Positions 24,198 to 33,447 of a stretch of 49,741 nt of DNA are shown piece by piece. Position numbers and translations under genes: made by a program. A model generated the notes under the pieces. The model had not been told where the DNA came from. It did no database searches and saw only the letters and a program-made list of their open reading frames with translations. Numbering within the stretch: position 1 is the stretch's first letter; every line of letters starts with the position of its first letter. Source of the DNA: Pseudomonas botevensis (lineage in GTDB: Bacteria > Pseudomonadota > Gammaproteobacteria > Pseudomonadales > Pseudomonadaceae); the NCBI RefSeq assembly GCF_019145475.1, contig NZ_JAHTKI010000031.1:1-49741 (forward strand). Reading direction: 5' to 3'.

Positions 24198-25700
24198 ATG
24201 AGCGACGTCCAGGTCGTAGGCCATTACATCCACGGTCAGGTGCAAGACAGCGGCAGCGAGCGCTTCAGCGACGTCTTCAATCCGGCCACCGGCAGCGTTC
24301 AGGCCCGCGTCGGGCTGGCCAGCCAGGAGACCGTGGAGCAAGCCGTCGCTTCGGCGCTGAAAGCCTTTCCGGCCTGGTCCGAGCAATCGTCCCTGCGGCG
24401 TTCGCGGGTGATGTTCAAGTTCAAGGAATTGCTCGATCAGCATCACGATGAACTGGCGGAAATCATCAGTCGCGAACACGGCAAAGTCTTCGCGGACGCC
24501 AAGGGTGAGGTCACCCGTGGCATCGAAATCGTCGAGTACGCCTGCGGTGCGCCGAACCTGTTGAAAACCGAATTCAGCGACAACATTGGCGGTGGCATCG
24601 ACAACTGGAACCTGCGTCAGCCACTCGGCGTTTGCGCCGGGATCACGCCGTTCAACTTCCCGGTGATGGTGCCGCTGTGGATGATCCCGCTGGCGCTGGT
24701 CACCGGTAACTGTTTCATCCTCAAACCGTCCGAGCGCGATCCGTCCGCCAGTTTGCTGATGGCGCGTCTGCTGAGCGAAGCCGGGTTGCCGGACGGTGTG
24801 TTCAACGTGGTTCAGGGCGACAAAACGGCGGTCGACGCGCTGTTGCAACACGCGGATGTCGAGGCGATTTCGTTTGTCGGCTCGACACCGATTGCCGAGT
24901 ACATCCATCAGCAGGCGACCGCACGCGGCAAGCGGGTGCAGGCGCTGGGCGGTGCGAAGAATCACATGATCGTGATGCCCGACGCCGACCTGGATCAAGC
25001 GGCGGATGCGTTGATCGGCGCCGCCTACGGCTCGGCGGGCGAACGTTGCATGGCGATCTCGATTGCGGTGGCGGTCGGTGATGTCGGCGACCGCTTGATC
25101 GCCCGCCTGCTGCCGCGCATCGACCAGTTGAAGGTCGGCAATGGCCTCAAGGGTGACACCGACATGGGGCCGCTGGTCACCGCCGAACACAAGGCCAGGG
25201 TTGAAGGGTTCATCGACCAGGGCGTGACCCAGGGCGCGCGGCTGATTGTCGACGGCCGCCACTTCAAGGTGCCGGGGGCCGAGAGCGGCTTCTTCGTCGG
25301 GGCGACACTGTTCGATCACGTCACCACCGAGATGAGCATTTACCAGCAGGAGATTTTCGGCCCGGTGCTGGGCATCGTGCGCGTGCCGGACTTCGCCAGC
25401 GCGGTGGCGCTGATCAACGCCCATGAGTTCGGTAACGGCGTGTCGTGCTTTACCAGCGATGGCGGGATTGCCCGCGCGTTCGCCCGCACCATCAAGGTCG
25501 GCATGGTCGGCATCAACGTGCCGATTCCGGTGCCCATGGCCTGGCACTCGTTCGGTGGCTGGAAGCGCTCGTTGTTCGGCGACCACCATGCCTACGGCGA
25601 AGAAGGCATCCGGTTCTACAGCCGCTACAAAAGTGTCATGCAGCGCTGGCCCGACAGCATTGCCAAAGGTCCCGAGTTCAGCATGCCGACGGCTAAATAA
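24198..25700 (+). CDS. iolA: Methylmalonate/malonate-semialdehyde dehydrogenase (CoA-acylating)
   Basis: A 500-residue aldehyde dehydrogenase of the MmsA/IolA type. The nucleotide-binding segment FVGSTPIAEYIHQQA lies near residue 230. The catalytic Cys284 sits in GSAGERCMAIS, and the C-terminal signature GWKRSLFGDHHAYG is characteristic of the CoA-dependent subfamily. It turns malonic semialdehyde, the last inositol intermediate, into acetyl-CoA, CO2 and NADH. ATG 24198 follows GGAG at 24184-24187; the longer upstream frame is rejected. Confidence 0.93.
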   Translation: MSDVQVVGHYIHGQVQDSGSERFSDVFNPATGSVQARVGLASQETVEQAVASALKAFPAWSEQSSLRRSRVMFKFKELLDQHHDELAEIISREHGKVFADAKGEVTRGIEIVEYACGAPNLLKTEFSDNIGGGIDNWNLRQPLGVCAGITPFNFPVMVPLWMIPLALVTGNCFILKPSERDPSASLLMARLLSEAGLPDGVFNVVQGDKTAVDALLQHADVEAISFVGSTPIAEYIHQQATARGKRVQALGGAKNHMIVMPDADLDQAADALIGAAYGSAGERCMAISIAVAVGDVGDRLIARLLPRIDQLKVGNGLKGDTDMGPLVTAEHKARVEGFIDQGVTQGARLIVDGRHFKVPGAESGFFVGATLFDHVTTEMSIYQQEIFGPVLGIVRVPDFASAVALINAHEFGNGVSCFTSDGGIARAFARTIKVGMVGINVPIPVPMAWHSFGGWKRSLFGDHHAYGEEGIRFYSRYKSVMQRWPDSIAKGPEFSMPTAK

Positions 25701-25725
25701 TTGACCTGCGCGGAGAACAACAAGA

Positions 25726-26547
25726 ATGAGCAAGCCCCTGCGTTTCGCCTTGAATCGTATGGTCGCACCCCGTTTGTCCCTGCCGGCGTTCGTCGAGCTG
25801 GCGCACACCCTCAAGGCTGATGCCATCGAGATCCGCAATGACCTCCAGGGCGTCGAGATCGAAGACGGTACTGCGCCGGAACGCGTGCGTGAATTGTGCG
25901 CGGCCACGGGCATCAGCGTGCTGTCGATCAACGCGCTGTATCCGTTTGATGTGTGGAATGACGAGCGCCGTGCACAGGCCTTGAAACTCGCCGCTTACGC
26001 CCGTGATTGTGGCGCTCGGGGGGTGGTCATGTGCCCACTCAACGAGCGCGGCGACTTGCGCAGTGAAGCCGAGCGCGCGGCCGGTTTGCGCACCGCGCTG
26101 ACGCAACTGGCGCCAATCCTGCGTGAGCACGCCATCCTCGGCTTCATCGAACCGCTGGGTTTCGAAGAATGTTCGCTGCGGCGCAAACGTACGGCGGTGG
26201 AGGCGATCAAAAGTGTCGGCGGGCTGGATGTGTTCCGCCTGGTGCATGACACCTTTCATCATCACCTGGCCGGTGAACAGGAATTTTTTCCCGAGCTGAC
26301 CGGGCTGGTTCATATCTCCGGTGTCGAGCAGACCGACGCGCCGCTGGCGACCATTCGCGATGGTCATCGGGTGCTGGTGGGTGAGAGCGACATGCTCGGT
26401 AACGCAGCGCAGATCGAGCGGTTGCTCGGCGAAGGCTATGACGGCTATCTGTCGTTCGAACCATTCGCCGACAGCGTCCATGGTCTGGTGGATATCCGGA
26501 CGGCGCTCGGCGCCAGCATGGATCACCTGCAGAAGTCCCTGAGCTGA
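25726..26547 (+). CDS. iolI: Sugar-phosphate isomerase-like TIM barrel, IolI/IolH-like
   Basis: A 273-residue AP-endonuclease-2 family barrel. Likely metal ligands include the Glu in ILGFIEPLGFEECS, the His in FRLVHDTFHHHLAG, and the Glu in YLSFEPFADSV. By context it is the inosose isomerase IolI, which interconverts 2-keto-myo-inositol and 1-keto-D-chiro-inositol. The fold alone does not prove this and IolH is the alternative. AGGAGA-type sequence (GCGGAGAAC) lies upstream and the gene stands between iolA and iolD. Confidence 0.75.
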   Translation: MSKPLRFALNRMVAPRLSLPAFVELAHTLKADAIEIRNDLQGVEIEDGTAPERVRELCAATGISVLSINALYPFDVWNDERRAQALKLAAYARDCGARGVVMCPLNERGDLRSEAERAAGLRTALTQLAPILREHAILGFIEPLGFEECSLRRKRTAVEAIKSVGGLDVFRLVHDTFHHHLAGEQEFFPELTGLVHISGVEQTDAPLATIRDGHRVLVGESDMLGNAAQIERLLGEGYDGYLSFEPFADSVHGLVDIRTALGASMDHLQKSLS

Positions 26548-26588
26548 CTTTCCCGTAGAGAACGGATATGCATTTGAAAGGTGCGGTT

Positions 26589-28520
26589 ATGACCACAACA
26601 AGACTGACCATGGCCCAGGCACTGGTGAAATTCCTCGACAACCAGTACATCGAAGTCGATGGCGTCCAGAGCAAATTCGTCGCCGGGGTCTTTACCATTT
26701 TCGGCCACGGCAACGTGCTGGGCCTGGGGCAGGCGCTGGAGCAGGACAGCGGTGACCTGATCGTCCATCAGGGCCGCAACGAGCAGGGCATGGCCCACGC
26801 GGCGATCGGTTTCGCCAAGCAGCATCTGCGGCGCAAGATCTACGCCTGCACGTCATCCGTCGGGCCTGGCGCGGCGAACATGCTGACCGCTGCCGCCACC
26901 GCGACGGCCAACCGCATTCCGTTGCTGCTGTTGCCCGGTGACGTCTACGCCTGTCGGCAACCGGACCCGGTGTTGCAGCAGATCGAGCAGTTCCACGACT
27001 TGAGCATCAGCACCAACGATGCGTTCAAGGCGGTGAGCAAATACTGGGACCGGATCAACCGTCCCGAGCAACTGATGACGGCGGCGATCCACGCCATGCG
27101 CGTACTCACCGATCCTGCCGAAACCGGCGCGGTCACTCTGGCCTTGCCTCAGGACGTGCAGGCGGAAGCGTATGACTATCCCGATTACTTTCTGCAAAAG
27201 CGCGTCCATCGCATCGAGCGCCGGCCGGCCACCGAAGCGATGCTGGGCGACGCGCTGGCGCTGTTCAAAGGCAAACGCAAACCGCTGATCATTTGCGGCG
27301 GCGGGGTCAAGTACTCGGGCGCCAACGCCGCCTTGCAGGCATTCGCCGAGCGCTTCGACATTCCCTTCGCCGAAACCCAGGCCGGCAAGAGTGCCGTGCT
27401 GTCCAGCCATCCGCTGAATGTTGGCGGGATCGGCGAGACCGGTTGCCTGGCGGCGAATCTGCTGGCCAGGGACGCGGATCTGGTCATCGGCATCGGCACC
27501 CGTTACAGCGATTTCACCACCGCGTCGAAATCGTTGTTCCAGCATCCTGAGGTGCAATTTCTCAACCTCAACATCAGCCCGTGCGATGCGCTGAAGCTCG
27601 ACGGCGTGCAATTGCTGGCGGACGCCCGAAGCGGTTTGCTGGCGCTGACCGAAGCACTGGGCGACTACCGTTCCGGCTGGGGCGATCAGCCCCGCGAAGC
27701 CCGGGCGCGACTGGATGAAGAGGTGGACCGGGTTTTTCAGATCGAGTACCAGACCCAGGATTTCGTCCCGGAAATCAACGACCACCTGGACCCGGCGGTG
27801 CTGCGCGAATTCATCGAGCTGACCGGCTCCTGCCTGACCCAGAGCCGCGTCCTCGGCGTGCTCAATGAAACGCTTGCCGATGACGCGGTGATCGTTGCCG
27901 CCGCCGGCAGCCTGCCCGGCGATTTGCAACGCAGTTGGCGCAGCAAGGGCGTGAACACCTATCACGTCGAGTACGGCTATTCGTGCATGGGTTATGAGGT
28001 CAACGCCGCGCTGGGGGTGAAGCTCGCCGAGCCTGAGCGTGAGGTCTACGCGCTGGTGGGCGACGGCTCCTACATGATGCTGCACTCGGAGCTGGCGACC
28101 TCGATTCAGGAGCGGCGCAAGATCAACGTGGTGTTGTTCGACAACATGACGTTCGGCTGCATCAACAACTTGCAGATGGGTAACGGCATGGACAGCTTCG
28201 GCACCGAATTCCGTTTCCGCGACCCGCAATCCGGCAAGCTCGACGGTGCTTTCGTGCCGGTGGATTTCGCCATGAGCGCGGCGGCCTATGGCTGCAAGAC
28301 CTACAAAGTGAACACCGTTGAAGAGCTGCGCGCCGCGTTGGCGGATGCGCGTCTGCAATCGGTGTCGACCCTGATCGACATCAAGGTCCTGCCCAAGACC
28401 ATGATCCACGGCTACCTGTCGTGGTGGCGGGTCGGCGTGGCGCAAGTCTCCACCAGCGCCCGCACCGACGCGGTGGCCCAGACCCTTAATGAACGACTGG
28501 CGAAGGCCCGTCAGTACTGA
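26589..28520 (+). CDS. iolD: 3D-(3,5/4)-trihydroxycyclohexane-1,2-dione hydrolase
   Basis: A 643-residue thiamine diphosphate enzyme with an N-terminal Pyr domain (catalytic Glu expected in the region before NEQGMAHAAIGFAKQ), a central domain, and a C-terminal PP domain with the ThDP motif GDGSYMMLHSELATS...NVVLFDN (from residue 491). It opens the inositol ring to give 5-deoxy-glucuronate. The start at 26589 is chosen because AAAGGTG precedes it at ideal spacing, like iolE; an ATG at 26568 would add seven residues. Confidence 0.94.
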   Translation: MTTTRLTMAQALVKFLDNQYIEVDGVQSKFVAGVFTIFGHGNVLGLGQALEQDSGDLIVHQGRNEQGMAHAAIGFAKQHLRRKIYACTSSVGPGAANMLTAAATATANRIPLLLLPGDVYACRQPDPVLQQIEQFHDLSISTNDAFKAVSKYWDRINRPEQLMTAAIHAMRVLTDPAETGAVTLALPQDVQAEAYDYPDYFLQKRVHRIERRPATEAMLGDALALFKGKRKPLIICGGGVKYSGANAALQAFAERFDIPFAETQAGKSAVLSSHPLNVGGIGETGCLAANLLARDADLVIGIGTRYSDFTTASKSLFQHPEVQFLNLNISPCDALKLDGVQLLADARSGLLALTEALGDYRSGWGDQPREARARLDEEVDRVFQIEYQTQDFVPEINDHLDPAVLREFIELTGSCLTQSRVLGVLNETLADDAVIVAAAGSLPGDLQRSWRSKGVNTYHVEYGYSCMGYEVNAALGVKLAEPEREVYALVGDGSYMMLHSELATSIQERRKINVVLFDNMTFGCINNLQMGNGMDSFGTEFRFRDPQSGKLDGAFVPVDFAMSAAAYGCKTYKVNTVEELRAALADARLQSVSTLIDIKVLPKTMIHGYLSWWRVGVAQVSTSARTDAVAQTLNERLAKARQY

Positions 28521-28560
28521 TTGCCCTAAAACCAACAAAAAAATTCACAGGAGAATCTTT

Positions 28561-29571
28561 ATGTCATTGAAGTTAGGCGTCATCGGCACCGGCGCCATCG
28601 GCCAGGACCACATCCGGCGTTGCAGCCAGACCTTGCTCAACAGCCAGGTGGTGGCGGTCACCGACATCAATTTGCAGCAGGCGGCCAGGGTCGTCGCCGA
28701 TCTGAAACTGACCGCCGAGGTTTATCCCGACGGCCATGCGCTGATCAAGGCGCCGGAAGTCGAGGCGATCCTCGTCACCTCCTGGGGGCCGAGCCACGAA
28801 GCGTTCGTGCTGGCGGCGATTGCCGCCGGCAAACCGGTGTTCTGCGAGAAGCCGCTGGCGGTCACCGCCGAAGGCTGCCGCAAGATCGTCGAGGCCGAAG
28901 TGGCCCACGGCAAGCGTCTGGTGCAGGTCGGTTTCATGCGTCCGTACGATGACGGTTATCGCGCGTTGAAAGCGGTGATCGACAGCGGCCAGATCGGCGA
29001 ACCGTTGATGCTGCATTGCGCTCACCGCAACCCGACCGTGGGCGAAAACTACAAGACTGACATGGCGATCACCGACACGCTGATCCACGAACTCGACGTG
29101 CTGCGCTGGTTGCTCGACGACGATTATGTTTCGGTGCAAGTGGTGTTCCCGCGCAAGAGCAGCAAGGCCCTTGCACATCTGAAAGACCCGCAGATCGTTC
29201 TGCTGGAAACCGCCAAGGGCACGCGCATCGATGTCGAAGTCTTCGTCAATTGCCAGTACGGCTACGACATCCAGTGCGAAGTGGTGGGGGAGACCGGTAT
29301 CGCCAAGCTGCCGGAGCCATCGCAGGTGCAATTGCGCAGCGGGGCGAAGCTGTCCAACGCGATTCTGATGGACTGGAAGGATCGCTTCATCGCGGCGTAT
29401 GACGTTGAGTTGCAGGCGTTCATCGATGGCGTGCGCGCCGGCCAGGTTGGCGGCCCTTCGGCGTGGGACGGCTTTGCCGCCGCTGTCGCTGCCGATGCAT
29501 GCATCGAGGCGCAAGGCAGCGGGGCCATCGTCAGGGTTGCACTCCCTGATCGGCCGCGTTTCTACGGCTGA
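28561..29571 (+). CDS. iolG: Inositol 2-dehydrogenase
   Basis: A 336-residue Gfo/Idh/MocA dehydrogenase with a Rossmann motif GVIGTGAIG (residues 6-14), EKPLAV from Glu96, and the catalytic segment AITDTLIHELDVLRWLLDDDY (near residues 165-185), which is typical of IolG. It oxidises myo-inositol to scyllo-inosose (2-keto-myo-inositol) with NAD+. CAGGAGA precedes the ATG at 28561; an extension to 28489 would overlap iolD and is rejected. It is the first enzyme of the pathway, placed late in the operon. Confidence 0.92.
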   Translation: MSLKLGVIGTGAIGQDHIRRCSQTLLNSQVVAVTDINLQQAARVVADLKLTAEVYPDGHALIKAPEVEAILVTSWGPSHEAFVLAAIAAGKPVFCEKPLAVTAEGCRKIVEAEVAHGKRLVQVGFMRPYDDGYRALKAVIDSGQIGEPLMLHCAHRNPTVGENYKTDMAITDTLIHELDVLRWLLDDDYVSVQVVFPRKSSKALAHLKDPQIVLLETAKGTRIDVEVFVNCQYGYDIQCEVVGETGIAKLPEPSQVQLRSGAKLSNAILMDWKDRFIAAYDVELQAFIDGVRAGQVGGPSAWDGFAAAVAADACIEAQGSGAIVRVALPDRPRFYG

Positions 29572-29602
29572 GGCCATCAGTGTCTGAATAGAGGAGTCAG
29601 GT

Positions 29603-30652
29603 ATGCGTATCGGACTTGTCGGTTACGGCCATGGTGGCCGGTTTTTCCATGCTCCGCTGATCAGCAGTTTGCCGGCGGCGACCTTCGTTGGGGTGGTCAC
29701 CCGTTCCGCGCAGCGTCGGCAGTTGCTCGCGGCGGAACATCCGGGGGTGCCGGCCTTCGACAGCATCGGCCAGTTGGTGGAGGCCGGAATTGATGTACTG
29801 GTGGTGTCGACCCCGCTCAAGGGGCGTCCGGCACTGGTGCTCGACGGCATTGAGCATGGTGTGGCGGTGGTCAGCGACAAGCCGTTCGCCGCCGATGCGC
29901 AACAGGCGCAAACCCTGATCACCATGGCCGAGCGTCAGGGAGTGCGGCTGAGTGTCTATCAGAACCGACGCTGGGACTCGGACTTCCTGACGGTGCGCAA
30001 GCTCATCGAGGCGGGTGTGCTGGGTCATGTCAGCCGTTTTGAATCGCGGATCGAGCGCTACTCGCCGCAGTCGGTGAACAACGCCAGCGGTGGTGGTTTC
30101 CTGCGCGATCTGGGCAGTCATCTGGTGGATCAGGCGTTGCTGCTGTTCGGTCCGGTGACGCAGGTCTACGCCGAACTGGATTACCTGGAACAGGGCCAGG
30201 CCCTCGATAACGGCTTCTTCATGTCCCTGACCCACGCCAGCGGGGTGATTTCACACCTGGGCGGCAGTTGCCTGCAAAACACCCCAGGCTCGCGCTTTCG
30301 GGTGACCGGCACGCGAGGCTGTTACAGCGTTGATGGTCTGGACGGGCAAGAGGCGTCAGCGCTCGCCGGGCTCTCGCCGAAAACCTGTGGCGAACGCTGG
30401 GGCGTGGAGGAGCATCGGCGCTGGGGCTGGTTCGAGCAGGGCGAGGAGCGTGAGAAGGTGCCTTCGGAGCGCGGTTGCTGGAACCAGTTCTATTTACAGC
30501 TGCAAACCGCATTGCAGAGCGGTGGACCATTGCCTGTGGAGGCCCGTGACGCATTGGCCACCACCCGTGTGCTAGACGCTGCGCTGCTGAGTTTCAAGCG
30601 GCGTCAGGTGGTGGAATTGAGCCCGTTCGCCAGTCACGGAATAAAACCATAA
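29603..30652 (+). CDS. Second Gfo/Idh-family oxidoreductase of the iol operon
   Basis: A 349-residue oxidoreductase of the YdgJ-like branch. It has the Rossmann motif LVGYGHGGRFFHAPLI (residues 5-20), the motif SDKPFA in place of EKPLA (Glu replaced by Asp), and the C-terminal helix GGGFLRDLGSHLVDQALLLFG (near residues 164-184). GAGGAG precedes the ATG, 31 nt after iolG, so it is probably in the same operon. Context suggests oxidation of another inositol isomer or an inositol derivative such as scyllo-inositol. The substrate cannot be read from the sequence. Confidence 0.85.
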   Translation: MRIGLVGYGHGGRFFHAPLISSLPAATFVGVVTRSAQRRQLLAAEHPGVPAFDSIGQLVEAGIDVLVVSTPLKGRPALVLDGIEHGVAVVSDKPFAADAQQAQTLITMAERQGVRLSVYQNRRWDSDFLTVRKLIEAGVLGHVSRFESRIERYSPQSVNNASGGGFLRDLGSHLVDQALLLFGPVTQVYAELDYLEQGQALDNGFFMSLTHASGVISHLGGSCLQNTPGSRFRVTGTRGCYSVDGLDGQEASALAGLSPKTCGERWGVEEHRRWGWFEQGEEREKVPSERGCWNQFYLQLQTALQSGGPLPVEARDALATTRVLDAALLSFKRRQVVELSPFASHGIKP

Positions 30653-30676
30653 TAAAATTCTAAAATGAGTTGATAT

Positions 30677-30690
30677 GGAAAATATTTTCC
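30677..30690. promoter_or_regulatory. Perfect IolR-like operator before the inositol transporter genes
   Basis: GGAAAATATTTTCC is a perfect 14-bp palindrome fitting GGAA-N6-TTCC. It lies in a 161-bp A/T-rich gap, 124 bp before the binding protein gene, where the transporter promoter is expected. The same motif precedes iolC. Confidence 0.7.
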
Positions 30691-30813
30691 AATAAAGTCG
30701 TTTTCAGACAGACCTGCCCTACATCCTGTTTCAACGTTTCCCTGCTTGTCCGCTTACTGAAAATCGTCATGCCTCATCCATAAAACCAACAAGAATGTGG
30801 AGAAAGACTTTTC

Positions 30814-31740
30814 ATGAAGACCAAGATCCGTTTTGCCTCACTGGCCTTGTCACTGATGTTTGCCAGCGGCGCTGCACTCGCTGACATGAAGATCGGCGTG
30901 AGCATGTCCCAGTTCGATGACACCTGGCTGACCTACCTGCGTGAATCCATGGACAAGAAAGCCAAGTCCTATCCCGACGGTGTCCAGTTGCAGTTCGAAG
31001 ACGCGCGCAGCGACGTGGTCAAGCAACTGAGCCAGGTCGAAAGTTTCATCAGCCAGAAAGTCGATGCCATCGTGGTCAACCCGGTGGATACCGCCGCCAC
31101 CAAGAAAATCACTGAAGCGGCCGTCAAGGCCGGCATTCCGCTGGTCTACGTCAACCGTCGTCCCGATGATCTGAACCTGCCCAAAGGCGTGGTGACGGTG
31201 GCGTCCAACGATCTGGAGGCCGGTGAAATGCAGATGCAGTACCTGGCCGACAAGATGGGCGGCAAGGGCGACATCGTGATTTTGCTCGGCGACCTGGCGA
31301 ACAACTCCACCACCAACCGCACCAAAGGCGTCAAAGAGGTGCTGGCCAAATACCCGAACATCAAGATCGAGCAGGAGCAGAGCGGCACCTGGCTGCGGGA
31401 TAAAGGCATGACCCTGGTCAACGACTGGCTGACCCAGGGCCGCAAGTTCGACGCGGTCGTCTCCAACAACGACGAAATGGCCATCGGCGCCGCAATGGCC
31501 CTGCAACAGGCTGGCGTCGAAAAGGGCAGCGTGCTGATTGCCGGGGTCGACGGCACGCCGGACGGCTTGAGTGCAGTGAAGCGCGGCTCGCTGGCGGCTT
31601 CGGTGTTCCAGGACGCCAAGGGCCAGGCTGACGGCTCCATCGACACCGCCGTGAAAATGGCCAGAAACGAACCGGTCGAGCCAGCCGTCTGGGTGCCGTT
31701 TCGCCTGATCACGCCGCAAAACGTCGACCAGTTCAAATAG
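30814..31740 (+). CDS. ibpA: Inositol/rhizopine-type ABC substrate-binding protein
   Basis: A 308-residue periplasmic protein. The signal peptide ends after ALA (residue 23) and is followed by a type I sugar-binding fold (MKIGVSMSQFDDTWLTYLRESM; DAIVVNPVDTAATKKITEAAV; VVSNNDEMAIGAAMALQQAG; AGVDGTPDGLSAV). It resembles inositol-, ribose- and rhizopine-binding proteins. With the next two genes it makes a complete importer. Myo-inositol as ligand is inferred from the operon; rhizopine is an alternative. It has its own operator-bearing promoter region. Confidence 0.88.
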   Translation: MKTKIRFASLALSLMFASGAALADMKIGVSMSQFDDTWLTYLRESMDKKAKSYPDGVQLQFEDARSDVVKQLSQVESFISQKVDAIVVNPVDTAATKKITEAAVKAGIPLVYVNRRPDDLNLPKGVVTVASNDLEAGEMQMQYLADKMGGKGDIVILLGDLANNSTTNRTKGVKEVLAKYPNIKIEQEQSGTWLRDKGMTLVNDWLTQGRKFDAVVSNNDEMAIGAAMALQQAGVEKGSVLIAGVDGTPDGLSAVKRGSLAASVFQDAKGQADGSIDTAVKMARNEPVEPAVWVPFRLITPQNVDQFK

Positions 31741-31810
31741 TCCGTCCGTTCAATAACAACAATAAGCACGCAAGGTGGCCCCGGCGACCTTGCTGATGGA
31801 GTACCTGATC

Positions 31811-33376
31811 ATGTTCGCTTCAGCGACTGCTTCGAGCACCCCTCTGGCGGGTGTCCAGCCAGCTGCAACACCTGCCGATGAGCCGTATCTGCTGGAGATC
31901 ATCAACGTCAGCAAGGGGTTCCCCGGTGTGGTGGCGTTGTCCGATGTGCAGTTGCGGGTGCGTCCCGGCTCCGTGCTGGCGCTGATGGGCGAAAACGGCG
32001 CCGGCAAGTCCACCCTGATGAAAATCATCGCCGGCATCTACCAGCCGGACGCTGGCGAAATACGTCTGCGGGGCAAGCCGATCGTGATCGAGACGCCGTT
32101 GGCAGCGCTTCAGGCCGGGATCGCGATGATTCACCAGGAACTCAACCTGATGCCGCACATGAGCATCGCCGAAAATATCTGGATCGGCCGTGAGCAGCTC
32201 AACGGTTTGCACATGATCGACCACCGGGAAATGCACCGCTGCACCGAAAAACTGCTGCAACGCCTGCGCATCAACCTCGACCCGGAAGAGCAGGTCGGCA
32301 ACCTGAGCATCGCCGAGCGACAGATGGTCGAGATCGCCAAAGCGGTGTCCTACGATTCCGACATCCTGATCATGGACGAACCGACGTCGGCCATCACCGA
32401 CAAGGAAGTCGCCCACCTGTTTTCGATCATTGCCGACCTGAAAAGCCAGGGCAAAGGCATCATCTACATCACCCACAAAATGAACGAAGTGTTCGCCATC
32501 GCCGATGAAGTGGCGGTGTTTCGCGATGGCGCCTACATCGGCCTGCAACGGGCCGAAAACATGGACAGCGACAGCCTGATTTCGATGATGGTCGGTCGCG
32601 AACTGAGCCAGTTGTATCCGCTGCGCGAACAGCCGATCGGCGACCTGCTGCTGTCGGTACGCGACCTCCGGCTCGATGGCGTTTTCAAAGGGGTGTCTTT
32701 CGATCTGCACGCCGGGGAAATCCTGGGCATTGCCGGGCTGATGGGCTCCGGACGCACCAATGTCGCCGAAGCGATTTTCGGCATTACCCCAAGCGATGGC
32801 GGCGAAGTGCGCCTCGATGGTCAGGTGGTGCACATCAGCGATCCGCACATGGCGATCGAGAAGGGCTTTGCGTTGCTGACCGAAGATCGCAAGTTAAGTG
32901 GCCTGTTCCCGTGTTTGTCGGTGCTGGAAAACATGGAGATGGCGGTGCTGCCGCACTACGCCGGCCACGGTTTCATTCAGCAAAAGGCCTTGCGGGTGCT
33001 GTGTGAAGACATGTGCAAGAAACTGCGGGTGAAAACTCCTTCCCTGGAACAGTGCATCGACACCTTGTCCGGCGGCAACCAGCAGAAAGCCTTGCTGGCG
33101 CGCTGGCTGATGACCAACCCGCGCATCCTGATTCTCGACGAGCCGACCCGAGGCATCGATGTCGGCGCCAAGGCCGAGATCTACCGGCTCATCGCCTGCC
33201 TCGCCGGCGAAGGCATGGCGGTGATCATGATTTCCTCGGAACTGCCGGAAGTGCTCGGCATGAGCGACCGGGTGATGGTCATGCACGAGGGCGACCTGAT
33301 GGGCACCCTCGACCGCAGCGAAGCGACTCAGGAGCGGGTCATGCAACTGGCCTCCGGCATGACGGCGATCCACTAG
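31811..33376 (+). CDS. iatA: Sugar ABC transporter ATPase with two nucleotide-binding domains
   Basis: A 521-residue fused ATPase of the RbsA/MglA/IatA type. The first domain has GENGAGKST (near residues 59-67) and the LSIAERQMVEIAKA signature with LIMDEPTSAI. The second has a degenerate P-loop GLMGSGRTNVAEAIFG, the signature LSGGNQQKALLARWL and ILDEPTRGIDVGAK. The start is uncertain: ATG 31811 (used here), ATG 31796 and GTG 31775 are in frame, and GGAG at 31796-31801 favours 31811. It drives inositol import. Confidence 0.9.
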   Translation: MFASATASSTPLAGVQPAATPADEPYLLEIINVSKGFPGVVALSDVQLRVRPGSVLALMGENGAGKSTLMKIIAGIYQPDAGEIRLRGKPIVIETPLAALQAGIAMIHQELNLMPHMSIAENIWIGREQLNGLHMIDHREMHRCTEKLLQRLRINLDPEEQVGNLSIAERQMVEIAKAVSYDSDILIMDEPTSAITDKEVAHLFSIIADLKSQGKGIIYITHKMNEVFAIADEVAVFRDGAYIGLQRAENMDSDSLISMMVGRELSQLYPLREQPIGDLLLSVRDLRLDGVFKGVSFDLHAGEILGIAGLMGSGRTNVAEAIFGITPSDGGEVRLDGQVVHISDPHMAIEKGFALLTEDRKLSGLFPCLSVLENMEMAVLPHYAGHGFIQQKALRVLCEDMCKKLRVKTPSLEQCIDTLSGGNQQKALLARWLMTNPRILILDEPTRGIDVGAKAEIYRLIACLAGEGMAVIMISSELPEVLGMSDRVMVMHEGDLMGTLDRSEATQERVMQLASGMTAIH

Positions 33377-33447
33377 GTTTTCAACGAACTTTGAGGCTGG
33401 CGGCGGTTTTTGCCGCGTCCGGCACCGCACAAGAAGGGTGAGTGGTT

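Noticed and set aside
24171..25931. Long minus-strand open frame of 586 codons opposite iolA
   Set aside because: It is a shadow caused by high GC3. The plus strand encodes a clear aldehyde dehydrogenase and the minus translation has Arg/Gln/His-rich composition with no family motifs.
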